IMG/VR virus record: IMGVR_UViG_3300012685_000184
Location: 1-42,321 of that record
Strand: one strand, 5' to 3'
Length of the DNA: 42,321 nucleotides
DNA from: a virus
Shown here in pieces: positions 32,280 to 38,619 of the stretch. The notes below the pieces were generated by a model, which was not told where the DNA came from, ran no database searches, and saw nothing but the letters and a program-made list of their open reading frames with translations. Position 1 is the first letter of the stretch; each line of letters starts with the position of its first letter. The position numbers and the translations under genes were made by a program.

Positions 32280-32720
32280 ATGGGATTCGACACTGAACTT
32301 CTTCCCGCCGAAGCGATTCGCGAAATTCGTGCGCGTGGTTGCACTACTCCCGGCGTTGCCGAACTGATTGTGAAGCATCATGGCGCACAGCACGTTCTTC
32401 TCAACTTGCATCGCGTCGAAGAACTCGGCTCCGAACTCGCGAACTCCGATACCGCTGAAGGTGCGGAGATGCGAGCGAGCCTGGCGCATGCAAGCGAAGA
32501 ACAGGTCGAAGTGGCGGAAGGGAAACAAACGCCGCCGGAAGTCACGGAAGAAAGTTCCAAGCCGGAAGCAGCCCCCGCGGAATCTGCTTCGGTCGCTGCA
32601 GACATGGCCGATGTTGCAGCCGCGGCGGAATCTGCGGCGGAAACTCCCGCTCCCGAGAGCGCGGGGACCGCCCAAGAAAGTACCGTTCCGCAAGGGGAAG
32701 GGCAGGCGCAAGGAACCTAA
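32280..32720 (+). CDS. acidic hypothetical protein, 146 aa
   Basis: ATG 32280 follows GAAAGGA. The first 60 residues look folded (LPAEAIREIRARGCTTPGVA, then VKHHGAQHVLLNLHRVEEL). The remaining 85 are very acidic and low in complexity, mostly Glu, Ala, Pro and Ser (PEAAPAESASVAADMADVAA). It is a single gene between a double hairpin and a bidirectional terminator, so it may be expressed apart from the lysis genes. No family recognised. Confidence 0.6.
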   Translation: MGFDTELLPAEAIREIRARGCTTPGVAELIVKHHGAQHVLLNLHRVEELGSELANSDTAEGAEMRASLAHASEEQVEVAEGKQTPPEVTEESSKPEAAPAESASVAADMADVAAAAESAAETPAPESAGTAQESTVPQGEGQAQGT

Positions 32721-32737
32721 GCGAGCGGATAACGAGG

Positions 32738-32784
32738 AAGCCCGCCGACCATCCGTGCACTCCACGGGCAACCAGCGGGCTTTT
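32738..32784. terminator. bidirectional terminator between convergent genes
   Basis: The outer stem AAGCCCGC (32738-32745) pairs with GCGGGCTT (32775-32782), followed by two more T (32783-32784), with an inner hairpin CCGTG/CACGG. The A-rich left flank and T-rich right flank let it work in both directions. It sits where the plus-strand late operon meets the three minus-strand genes. Confidence 0.8.
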
Positions 32785-32805
32785 CGTTTCTTAGGCAGAA
32801 AATTG

Positions 32806-32994
32806 TTAACCGAAGATTTGTTCAATCAACCGTTCAAGTCCGAAAGCGATCACAAACAGCGCCCCGGCGAATACAATCGTCAACAAATGAAACGCGTATG
32901 GGTGATGCGCATAGAAATCGATAAACCAGTCGTCGATCCGCCTGAGTTCCGCCTGCCTTCGTAACTTCCGCGCATTCTTTTCCCAAACATCCAT
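32806..32994 (-). CDS. small membrane protein, 62 aa
   Basis: Minus-strand gene ending 22 bp from the bidirectional terminator. ATG at 32994 overlaps the stop of the pentapeptide gene; a GTG at 32997 is an alternative. A basic N-terminus (EKNARKLRRQAELRR) precedes one strong transmembrane helix (FHLLTIVFAGALFVIAFGLE, about residues 35-54). It looks like a tail-anchored inner-membrane protein. Function unknown; it is made from the divergent operon, away from the lysis genes. Confidence 0.6.
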   Translation of the reverse strand: MDVWEKNARKLRRQAELRRIDDWFIDFYAHHPYAFHLLTIVFAGALFVIAFGLERLIEQIFG

Positions 32995-33392
32995 CACGAT
33001 TCCTTCTTGGCATTCCAGAGCAATCTTGAAATCTTGATGATGTGTTCAATGTGAAGTTTGTAGATTTCTATATCGAGCGGAGAATAGCCTTCTCTTTTTC
33101 CAATGGCGTCAGCGTGCTTTTGCCACTCGTCGAAGGTGTAAACGTGACAGCCGATTTGAAGTTTGCCGTCATGTGTCGTGCAAAGCCAATGATGATGGCC
33201 ACTGATTTGAATCGGAAATTTCCCTAATCCCTTCGCGCCTCTGAGGTACGCGCCTTCGAGGTTCGCGCCTCTGAGGTTCGCGCCTTCGAGGTTCGCGCCT
33301 TAAACGGCGGCTTCTAAGGCGAGTTTCCAACTTTCTGTTTCAATAGAAAACAAAACGGAAGAATCAAACCGCGATTTGATCTCAAATTTCAT
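32994..33392 (-). pseudogene. pentapeptide-repeat protein gene broken by an in-frame ochre stop
   Basis: From ATG 33392 (ribosome-binding site GGGAG just upstream) the frame reads MKFEIKSRFDSSVLFSIETE and reaches EAAV, then TAA at 33302-33300. Beyond the stop the same frame, still intact, gives GANLEGANLRGANLEGAYLR (pentapeptide repeats), then GAKGLGKFPIQISGHHHWL, IGCHVYTFDEWQKH and GYSPLDIEIYKLHIEHI, ending at 32994. The whole span is 133 codons. This is the usual layout of phage pentapeptide proteins, so one substitution (for example AAA to TAA) would explain the break. No ATG, GTG or TTG restart follows the stop nearby. The cause may be mutation, sequencing error or stop readthrough. Confidence 0.75.
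33232..33300. repeat. tandem 15-bp coding repeats (pentapeptide units)
   Basis: Four and a half near-identical 15-bp units on the minus strand encode G-A-x-L-x pentapeptides. Units alternate between two sequence variants, giving a 30-bp period (GAGGTTCGCGCC alternating with TCGAGGTTCGCGCC on the plus strand). They lie immediately downstream, in the sense of the gene, of the in-frame stop. Units are multiples of 15 bp, so expansion or loss does not disturb the frame. Confidence 0.85.
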
Positions 33393-33393
33393 T

Positions 33394-33573
33394 TCATCTC
33401 CCGTTGATCAGAGTTTTCTTGTGATGTGCACGCCGAAGGTGTGTCTCGATGGCTTGCTGTGCGCGAGCCGCGTGCCGCATCCGCTTTCGGGAATCTTCGA
33501 AATAGATTCCCACCCACGGGCAGATTCGGCAGCGTACGACAATACGTTTCGGATTTCGAGTATAGGCGCTCAT
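33394..33573 (-). CDS. small C2H2-like zinc-finger protein, 59 aa
   Basis: First gene of the minus-strand operon. ATG 33573 has AGGGAG upstream at good distance and matches the predicted transcript start; ATG 33603 is an in-frame alternative that overlaps the -10 region. The chain contains CRIC near residue 16 and, after a basic helix, IETHLRRAHH, so two Cys and two or three His can bind one zinc. High Arg content (KRIVVRCRICPWVG, SRKRMRHAARAQQ) suggests DNA binding. Function unknown; a regulator of the divergent promoters is possible. Confidence 0.6.
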   Translation of the reverse strand: MSAYTRNPKRIVVRCRICPWVGIYFEDSRKRMRHAARAQQAIETHLRRAHHKKTLINGR

Positions 33574-33591
33574 GGCGTTGCTCCCTGCCTT

Positions 33592-33640
33592 ATTATCTCT
33601 CATAAATCCTCTTGACTGTCAATAGAAGTTATGAGATATG
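33592..33640. promoter_or_regulatory. divergent promoters with central dyad operator
   Basis: The palindrome TTGACTGTCAA (33612-33622) gives a -35 box in both directions: TTGACT on plus, TTGACA on minus. Outside it, TCTCATAA (33598-33605) and TTATGAGA (33629-33636) are perfect mirror images about the same centre, base 33617. Candidate -10 boxes are AGATAT/GATATG (plus) and AGATAA/GATAAT (minus), which overlap the outer arms. The dyad lies 20 bp upstream of the ribbon-helix-helix gene, whose product is the likely binder. Confidence 0.7.
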
Positions 33641-33656
33641 TTCATAGGGAGGCTCA

Positions 33657-33824
33657 ATGGCAGTCAAAAAAAAGAACACTTACGGGCAGATCGCTATCTA
33701 CCCAAATGAAGAAATTCGCAAAAAGATCGAAGAGGAATCGGTCAAGCGCCGCCGGAAGCTCGGACCGACAGTGCTTGAAATTTTGATCGAATACTTCGCG
33801 AAGCCAGCGGCGAAGAATGCTTAA
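33657..33824 (+). CDS. ribbon-helix-helix (Arc-like) regulator, 55 aa
   Basis: Read from the DNA: ATG 33657 with strong AGGGAGG ribosome-binding site. After a basic start (AVKKKNTYG) comes GQIAIYPNEEIRKKIEEESV, the beta strand plus first helix of an Arc/MetJ fold. KRRRKLGPTVLEILIEYFAK forms the turn and second helix. RHH proteins bind as dimers to paired half-sites, and the dyad just upstream fits autoregulation of both divergent operons. At 55 residues it equals Arc in size. The stop overlaps the next gene by 8 bp. Confidence 0.8.
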   Translation: MAVKKKNTYGQIAIYPNEEIRKKIEEESVKRRRKLGPTVLEILIEYFAKPAAKNA

Positions 33825-34056
33825 CTCCGAGTATTCCGTGACATGCGACCGCTGCAATGGCCGCATGTTCATCGACGAGCGTCTTTGCCAGAAATGCCAG
33901 GGCGAAGGGCGAATCATGATCGTTGAACGCCGACAATCGCGATTCTGGAAATGGCTCAAATGTCAGCTCGGAATCACGGGCTGGCAGGAACGACGCCAAC
34001 GTCAGCGGCGCGATGAGGCCAGATGCAATATGGGGAAGTACAGTAAGAAGATGTGA
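33817..34056 (+). CDS. small double CxxC zinc-finger protein, 79 aa
   Basis: ATG 33817 overlaps the RHH gene by 8 bp. CDRCNGR (from residue 10) and CQKCQGEGR (from about 24) form a DnaJ-type zinc-binding pair with the Gly-rich second half. The C-terminus is very basic (VERRQSRFWKWLKC, WQERRQRQRRDEARC). It probably binds nucleic acid. Expressed from the early promoter together with the regulator. Confidence 0.6.
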   Translation: MLNSEYSVTCDRCNGRMFIDERLCQKCQGEGRIMIVERRQSRFWKWLKCQLGITGWQERRQRQRRDEARCNMGKYSKKM

Positions 34057-34099
34057 TAGATTTCACAGCGTCCGAAACTCTCTCAGAAAAGGGGAATAA

Positions 34100-35194
34100 A
34101 TGTCCGAATCGAATCAAGCTCTGACCGTTTTTCAGCAAATCGATAATGAATCTTTCAAAAATCAACTTGCCCGCGCTCTCCCGAACACGCTGAAGCCTGA
34201 CCGCATGGTCCGCCTGGCGCTTACCATGCTCAAAAAGAACGACAGGCTTCAGAAATGCTCGCCGATTTCTGTGATGGCATGCGTTGTCGAAATTGCGCAG
34301 CTCGGGCTTGAACCGGAAGGTGTGCTCGGCCACGCCTACATGGTGCCATTCGGCGATCAATGCACGCTGATCGTCGGCTATCGCGGGTTCATGCACCTGA
34401 TGTATCAATCGGGGATCGTGACAGAAATCTCAGCCGAGATCGTACGCAGACCCGACAAGTTTCAGCGTGTACTTGGCACGCAGCGAGGACTTTTGCATGA
34501 ACCGGCACCAATTCCCGAAAAAGACGAAGAGAAAAACTGGATTGGTGCCTATGCTGTGGCGGGTTTCCTGAACGGCAAAACAGCATTCGAATATCTCGAA
34601 AAGGTAAAGATTTATCAAGCGCGCGCGCGCTCCCGCGGCTACCAGCAATATGTGAAGGGCGACGCAAAATCAACGCCCTGGGTAACTGATCCGGAAGAGA
34701 TGTGGAAGAAGACACCAATCCGACGGCTTGCAAAGCGGATGCCGATGTCGACTTCGGATCGGCGCGGGGAACTTCTTCGCGCGGTGATGCTTGACGAATA
34801 TGGGGAACGGAAGAATCTCTTGATCCCCACGCTTTCCGGCTTTGAAGTGAATCCTGATCCACCAGAAGACGATACGAACGGTGAGCCGATCAAGCCGACT
34901 GAAGAAGTAAAGAATTCCGAACCTGTAAAAAAATCAGCACCAAAGTCCGCGGGCAAAAAAGCTGCGGCACCGCCGAATCCAACTGTGCCAAAAGCGCAGA
35001 TCCCGAAGGAAGACGATCCCTTCATCACCACAAAGGAACAAACCGACCTCTACAACAAAGCGGCGGTGTGCGGCTGGCGAATCCCTGATGATCTGAAGAA
35101 GTACTTGCAAAAGAAATTCAAGATCGATAGCGTGCTCCTTGTTCGGCGTTCATTCTTACCCGAAATCTATAAAACTCTCGAATCGGGGACGTGA
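34100..35194 (+). CDS. recT: RecT-family single-strand annealing protein, 364 aa
   Basis: Anneals complementary single strands during phage recombination and replication. The N-terminal core has the family features: ARALPNTLKPDRMVRLALTM, CSPISVMACVVEIAQLGLEP (the conserved QLGLEP block), LIVGYRGFMHLMYQSGIVTE and, later, YAVAGFLNGKTAFEYLEKV. MWKKTPIRRLAKRMPMS is the typical C-terminal end of the core. A Pro/Lys/Ser linker (KSAPKSAGKKAAAP) and a small terminal domain follow. The partner exonuclease gene starts 3 bp downstream, the usual pair. Confidence 0.9.
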   Translation: MSESNQALTVFQQIDNESFKNQLARALPNTLKPDRMVRLALTMLKKNDRLQKCSPISVMACVVEIAQLGLEPEGVLGHAYMVPFGDQCTLIVGYRGFMHLMYQSGIVTEISAEIVRRPDKFQRVLGTQRGLLHEPAPIPEKDEEKNWIGAYAVAGFLNGKTAFEYLEKVKIYQARARSRGYQQYVKGDAKSTPWVTDPEEMWKKTPIRRLAKRMPMSTSDRRGELLRAVMLDEYGERKNLLIPTLSGFEVNPDPPEDDTNGEPIKPTEEVKNSEPVKKSAPKSAGKKAAAPPNPTVPKAQIPKEDDPFITTKEQTDLYNKAAVCGWRIPDDLKKYLQKKFKIDSVLLVRRSFLPEIYKTLESGT

Positions 35195-35197
35195 TCC

Positions 35198-35842
35198 GTG
35201 TCCGGTGGCGTACCCATCGAATTCAGTTTCGACGAATGCACTCACGTTTACACCACGCCAACCGGCCTGGTGCCCGGATGCACGCGCATACTTTCTTCCG
35301 GCGGACTCGTCTCATTCGACTTCGTACAGAAAGACATTCTTGAACGCAAGAGTGAACTCGGGCGCGAAGTGCACAAAGCTTGCCATCTTTACAACCAAGG
35401 GAAAGATTTCACGTGTGATGCGCAAGTCGAAGGCTACTTGCAATCCTGGCGGCTATGGTGCGCAACGATGAAATTCACGCCGCGGCTTTCGGAACATCGC
35501 CAGATCGCCACAGTGAATGGGATGCTCTATGGGATGCAGATCGATGCCGAAGGGCTCGTCGCTGGCGATGATTCGATTATCGATATGAAGATCGGCCAGG
35601 TGATGTCGCATCACGGAATACAGCTTGCCGGATACGCGGCCGGGCTGTATCATCCGCGCCTTGAAACCCCGATGGGCCGCTTTCGTACGCGGAAGCGCAT
35701 CATTGTTCAATTGCAAGAAAATGGAACGCTCGCGAAAATTCACCCCTTCGATGAAAAGTCCGACTTCGATGTGTTCGTGAGCGCGTTATACGTGACGACA
35801 TGGAAAATGCGTCACGAGAAAGAATACAGGGAGATACCATGA
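35198..35842 (+). CDS. PD-(D/E)XK exonuclease of the RecE/lambda-Exo type, 214 aa
   Basis: Resects DNA ends to give single strands for RecT. GTG 35198 lies 3 bp after recT. The motifs are in order: a helix with GREVHKACH (residues 55-63), then YGMQIDAEG with Asp116, then DSIIDMKIG with Asp129 and Lys131 of the D-x-K pair, then GIQLAGYAAG with Gln142 and Tyr146. This is the canonical nuclease core. At 214 residues it is a minimal version without accessory domains. A C-terminal basic segment (GRFRTRKRIIVQLQENG) may contact DNA. Confidence 0.8.
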   Translation: MSGGVPIEFSFDECTHVYTTPTGLVPGCTRILSSGGLVSFDFVQKDILERKSELGREVHKACHLYNQGKDFTCDAQVEGYLQSWRLWCATMKFTPRLSEHRQIATVNGMLYGMQIDAEGLVAGDDSIIDMKIGQVMSHHGIQLAGYAAGLYHPRLETPMGRFRTRKRIIVQLQENGTLAKIHPFDEKSDFDVFVSALYVTTWKMRHEKEYREIP

Positions 35843-36522
35843 GTACACCGCAATTTGTTTTGCCGTCCGCGCCGGATCAACGCCAGGCCGCACTGCTCGT
35901 CAAAAGTCTAACAAAGCAATCGGAAGGCTATGTGATCACCGATGAAGACGGTTTCATCGCTTCATGGGCTTTGATCGAGCGACATGATGCCGCCATCACG
36001 AAGATCGGTGAATGGTTCAATCCATTTGTCGATGGACTTCACAAGTTGCACAAGATGGCGATTGGGCTTCGCGCGCAGTTTCTCGATCCCATCGTGAATT
36101 CGAAGAGAGCACTTCTAGGTGAGCGTGCGAAGTATCGCACCGAACAGGAACGGGCCAAGAAAGAAAAAGCCGACCGCGATGCCGAGATTCTCCGCAAGGC
36201 GCAAGCGAAAGAATTGGAGAAAGAAGCGAAGAAGATCGAAAAATCCGGCGACGTCGAAACTGCGTCAGTTCTCCGGGAACAGGCGGCGACTTTGCCCGCA
36301 CCAATCGTGCCGATTGCGCCAGCGGTATCGAAGCAAGCCGGTTCGGTACTGAAAGCTTCGTGGAAGTTCGCGGTCGACAATGAAGCAATCGTGCCGCACG
36401 AATACTTCACGCTCGATGAATCCAAGATCCGTCGCGTCGTGAATGCACTCGGCGACAAGGCGAACATCTCTGGTGTGCGCATCTGGCAGGAAACAGCCGA
36501 GCATTCGCGGACGTCGCGCTGA
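35839..36522 (+). CDS. coiled-coil protein of the recombination cluster, 227 aa
   Basis: ATG 35839 follows AGGGAG and overlaps the nuclease stop. The central 80 residues are a highly charged coiled coil (KYRTEQERAKKEKADRDAEI, LRKAQAKELEKEAKKIEKSG). The C-terminal globular part includes WKFAVDNEAIVPHEYFTLDE and KIRRVVNALGDKANISGVRI. Proteins of this design recur next to RecT and the exonuclease in phages; their function is not established. Possibly a recombination accessory factor. Confidence 0.7.
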   Translation: MSTPQFVLPSAPDQRQAALLVKSLTKQSEGYVITDEDGFIASWALIERHDAAITKIGEWFNPFVDGLHKLHKMAIGLRAQFLDPIVNSKRALLGERAKYRTEQERAKKEKADRDAEILRKAQAKELEKEAKKIEKSGDVETASVLREQAATLPAPIVPIAPAVSKQAGSVLKASWKFAVDNEAIVPHEYFTLDESKIRRVVNALGDKANISGVRIWQETAEHSRTSR

Positions 36523-36725
36523 TGGTGCCGACAGAAGAGATCACGGCGGAGCGCTTGGCTGGATGGTCAAAGAAACTCTCCGCCCAGCATGCCACTCCGC
36601 TATTGTTGGTCGCAGTTGGGCACGATCATGTTTCCGGCCAAGTTGTCGTGTGCATCCCTGAAGGCATCGACAATGACATGCTCCGTGCGCATTTACTGTT
36701 CGTACTGAAAGAACTGCCGCGATGA
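36522..36725 (+). CDS. small hypothetical protein, 67 aa
   Basis: ATG 36522 shares a base with the previous stop (TGATG). The chain is mostly helical with a short beta segment in the middle (TPLLLVAVGHDHVSGQVVVC) and a helix at the end (DNDMLRAHLLFVLKELPR). Single Cys, no motif. Overlaps the next gene's ATG as ATGA. Function unknown. Confidence 0.5.
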   Translation: MVPTEEITAERLAGWSKKLSAQHATPLLLVAVGHDHVSGQVVVCIPEGIDNDMLRAHLLFVLKELPR

Positions 36726-36973
36726 TCGACGATATCTGCCGCCGCTGCACTTCTCCAAACGGGCTGATTGCTTGTTCGGCTTGCGGCACATTTTTCTGCG
36801 GGCATTGCTTCAGGCTTCACGATTGCGTGCTCGGCGCAAGGCGTGAAGAAAACGGTCTCGGCCGAGCATACGAAATGGAAAGGGAGATTCGGAATGACAA
36901 AAAAAGTAGGGAGCGTTACCTCGGCGCGGTTGCTCAAAAACCGCCCGCTCGATCAAGACAAAGACTCCGCTGA
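36722..36973 (+). CDS. small double CxxC zinc-finger protein, 83 aa
   Basis: ATG 36722 overlaps the previous stop. Two Cys pairs lie close together: ICRRCTS near residue 5, then ACSACGTFFCGHCFRLHDC near residue 17, enough ligands for two zinc ions in a RING or B-box-like fold. The basic C-terminus (REIRNDKKSRERYLG) overlaps the next gene by 80 bp in a different frame. Such long overlaps are unusual, so the true end may be functionally dispensable. Function unknown. Confidence 0.55.
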   Translation: MIDDICRRCTSPNGLIACSACGTFFCGHCFRLHDCVLGARREENGLGRAYEMEREIRNDKKSRERYLGAVAQKPPARSRQRLR

Positions 36974-37541
36974 AGTTCGGTCGCCTGGCGTGATTGCCCA
37001 AGCCGCGGCCGAACTCGGGCCCGAACATATCGAACAGCCACGGCAAGCCGAATTGCTCGCAGCACCCGAAGAAGCCACGCACCCGGTCGCCGTTCAGAAT
37101 GGCCGGATGCTTGCGACTTATGTCGGACTCGGACTGGAACGGGATAAGGACGGGGAAAGACTTGTGCATCTGAATTTTTCTTTCCCACTTGAAGCGGCGC
37201 ACAATGGCCATATTCCGAAAAAGGTCAAAGAAGCATGGGAGTGGCTCTCCTTCACGCACAATAAGGCAATACAGATCGCGGAATTGCCAGGAGTGACACT
37301 CGATATCTATCTTGATCCGAAGGAAAAGAAAGCTGAATTGCACTTGATCGGGGCTGAGTTTACGAAGGCCATCGTGCAGGTGATCGAAGAAGTCGGCAAA
37401 GGCCAAGCAAAGATGGTGACGCGATTCGGCTTTCGTCTGCGCGTCGAAAGAACGAAGCAGGTGATCGATTGGGCCGCTTGGCACGATGGCGATTCCTTTT
37501 GGCTGCGAATGCCGTCGACGCAAAAATCAATCGGTGAATAA
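36894..37541 (+). CDS. hypothetical protein, 215 aa
   Basis: ATG 36894 has AGGGAG 6 bases upstream, which decides it against the longer frame from 36768. The N-terminal 70 residues are charged and Ala/Glu-rich (PGVIAQAAAELGPEHIEQPR). The C-terminal 140 form a mixed fold with GERLVHLNFSFPLEAAHNGH, VTLDIYLDPKEKKAELHLIG and a final FGFRLRVERTKQVIDWAAWH. No family recognised. It belongs to the recombination/replication operon. Confidence 0.65.
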   Translation: MTKKVGSVTSARLLKNRPLDQDKDSAEVRSPGVIAQAAAELGPEHIEQPRQAELLAAPEEATHPVAVQNGRMLATYVGLGLERDKDGERLVHLNFSFPLEAAHNGHIPKKVKEAWEWLSFTHNKAIQIAELPGVTLDIYLDPKEKKAELHLIGAEFTKAIVQVIEEVGKGQAKMVTRFGFRLRVERTKQVIDWAAWHDGDSFWLRMPSTQKSIGE

Positions 37542-37543
37542 TC

Positions 37544-37918
37544 ATGGAAAACGTCAAAGAAAAACTCACCGCCGCGATTGAAATCATCGTGCAAGAAGGC
37601 ATTTCGAAAGAACCGGGAGCTGCGCGGTTCATGGCTGAAAGAATTGTCGTTCTGATTGCCGATTTCGTGAAGAGTGTCGCGCCGGGCCCGACAGGAGAAT
37701 TCCCGGAAGGCAAACTGAACGAACGCGATGAAGGCCAGCTCAAGATGCTGATTTCAGCTAATGAGAAAATGATTCAAATCGATTTCGGAAAGCCAATCGC
37801 TTGGTTTGCGATGCCGAAACCGGAGGCGCTGACTTTCGCCTTCAATGTGCTCGAAAAGTGCGGCGTGAAGATCGAACATCAGATTCAGCAAGACCCGACG
37901 CAGGGAGAGCCCGCATGA
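37544..37918 (+). CDS. hypothetical protein, 124 aa
   Basis: ATG 37544 is 2 bp after the previous stop. N-terminal helix KEKLTAAIEIIVQEGISKEP, a central GEFPEGKLNERDEGQLKMLI segment and a C-terminal part with PKPEALTFAFNVLEKCGVKI. No catalytic motif. The end overlaps the next ATG by 4 bp. Function unknown. Confidence 0.55.
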   Translation: MENVKEKLTAAIEIIVQEGISKEPGAARFMAERIVVLIADFVKSVAPGPTGEFPEGKLNERDEGQLKMLISANEKMIQIDFGKPIAWFAMPKPEALTFAFNVLEKCGVKIEHQIQQDPTQGEPA

Positions 37919-38172
37919 TCGAGATCATCGTTCCGGGCGATCCGGAGTATCGCGGCGCAAACATTGCAGCCGAGGATCGAGTGCATCCGTCGCACATTTG
38001 GGGACGCGCTGCGCAACACATCATCCATGATTTGAGAGTTCCTTACTTTGCACGAATCGAAGCAGCCGTCGAGTGCTGGCGTGTATATGCCACCATAGTG
38101 AAACTCGGCATTCCGCCGCAACGGGCTCCCGTCAAATGGGGCTGGAACAAAGGATGGCCGAGTCAACGCTGA
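37915..38172 (+). CDS. hypothetical protein, 85 aa
   Basis: ATG 37915 overlaps the previous stop (ATGA). The chain is compact and Trp/His-rich (IEIIVPGDPEYRGANIAA, HPSHIWGRAAQHIIHDLRVP) and ends in a basic Trp motif (VKWGWNKGWPSQR). No family recognised. It is followed 15 bp later by a strong ribosome-binding site for the next gene. Confidence 0.5.
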   Translation: MIEIIVPGDPEYRGANIAAEDRVHPSHIWGRAAQHIIHDLRVPYFARIEAAVECWRVYATIVKLGIPPQRAPVKWGWNKGWPSQR

Positions 38173-38187
38173 CTCTAAGGGGGATAC

Positions 38188-38460
38188 ATGGAAGAAGGTC
38201 AAGAAACGAAGAAAGTCGCGCCAGCAAGCCAGGAAGGGGCAAGACGCACCGCTACAGTCGATGAGCTAACCAAAACCGAGCCGAAGATACTGAAACCGAC
38301 GTGTCCGGGGTGTGGCTCGGACCCCCTTGGGATCATGCGCCTTCGCTACGATTTCCCCGATGGCGTAGTCGTCGAAGTGCTTTTTTGCATGAATCCAGAC
38401 TGCCGGACCGCGATTGGCGCCCAGATTATCGGTGTCGAGCCGGTTCGCAGGCCGAAATAA
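38188..38460 (+). CDS. zinc-ribbon protein, 90 aa
   Basis: ATG 38188 follows AAGGGGGA. A flexible N-terminal 35 residues (QETKKVAPASQEGARRTATV) is followed by PTCPGCGSDPLGIMRLRYDF and then VLFCMNPDCRTAIGAQIIG. These two Cys pairs in a C-x2-C and C-x4-C arrangement make a zinc ribbon. Last gene before a 159-bp gap with a possible promoter. Function unknown. Confidence 0.6.
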   Translation: MEEGQETKKVAPASQEGARRTATVDELTKTEPKILKPTCPGCGSDPLGIMRLRYDFPDGVVVEVLFCMNPDCRTAIGAQIIGVEPVRRPK

Positions 38461-38499
38461 GGTTTCCCACATTTTCACCTGTTTTGCACAGAAAAGAAG

Positions 38500-38575
38500 T
38501 GGACAGTGCCCGCGCAACGATATAGAGTCCGCAGTGCTGAATCGGGGGCGAGCCTGAGGATGCTTCGTCCTCGCC
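38500..38575 (+). promoter_or_regulatory. gap with candidate promoter and competing hairpins upstream of replication gene
   Basis: TGGACA (38500-38505) and TATAGA (38521-38526) form a weak -35/-10 pair with 15-base spacing. Downstream, GGCGAG (38547-38552)/CTCGCC (38570-38575) and GAGGA (38556-38560)/TCCTC (38568-38572) are two stems that share bases and cannot both form. The remaining part of this 159-base gap shows no gene. A regulated leader for the DUF1376 gene is possible. Confidence 0.35.
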
Positions 38576-38619
38576 GACAGGTTTTCTCACTCTCCCCTTT
38601 TCAGCCAAGAGGCATTCCA

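Noticed and set aside
33232-33300. CRISPR-like short repeats
   Set aside because: The 15-bp units are contiguous without spacers and translate as pentapeptide repeats, so they are coding repeats.
33657-34056. Lysogeny module (CI-type repressor, integrase) near the divergent promoters
   Set aside because: The genes here are an RHH protein and a zinc-finger protein; no helix-turn-helix repressor, integrase or attachment site was recognised anywhere in the window, so temperate growth is not supported.
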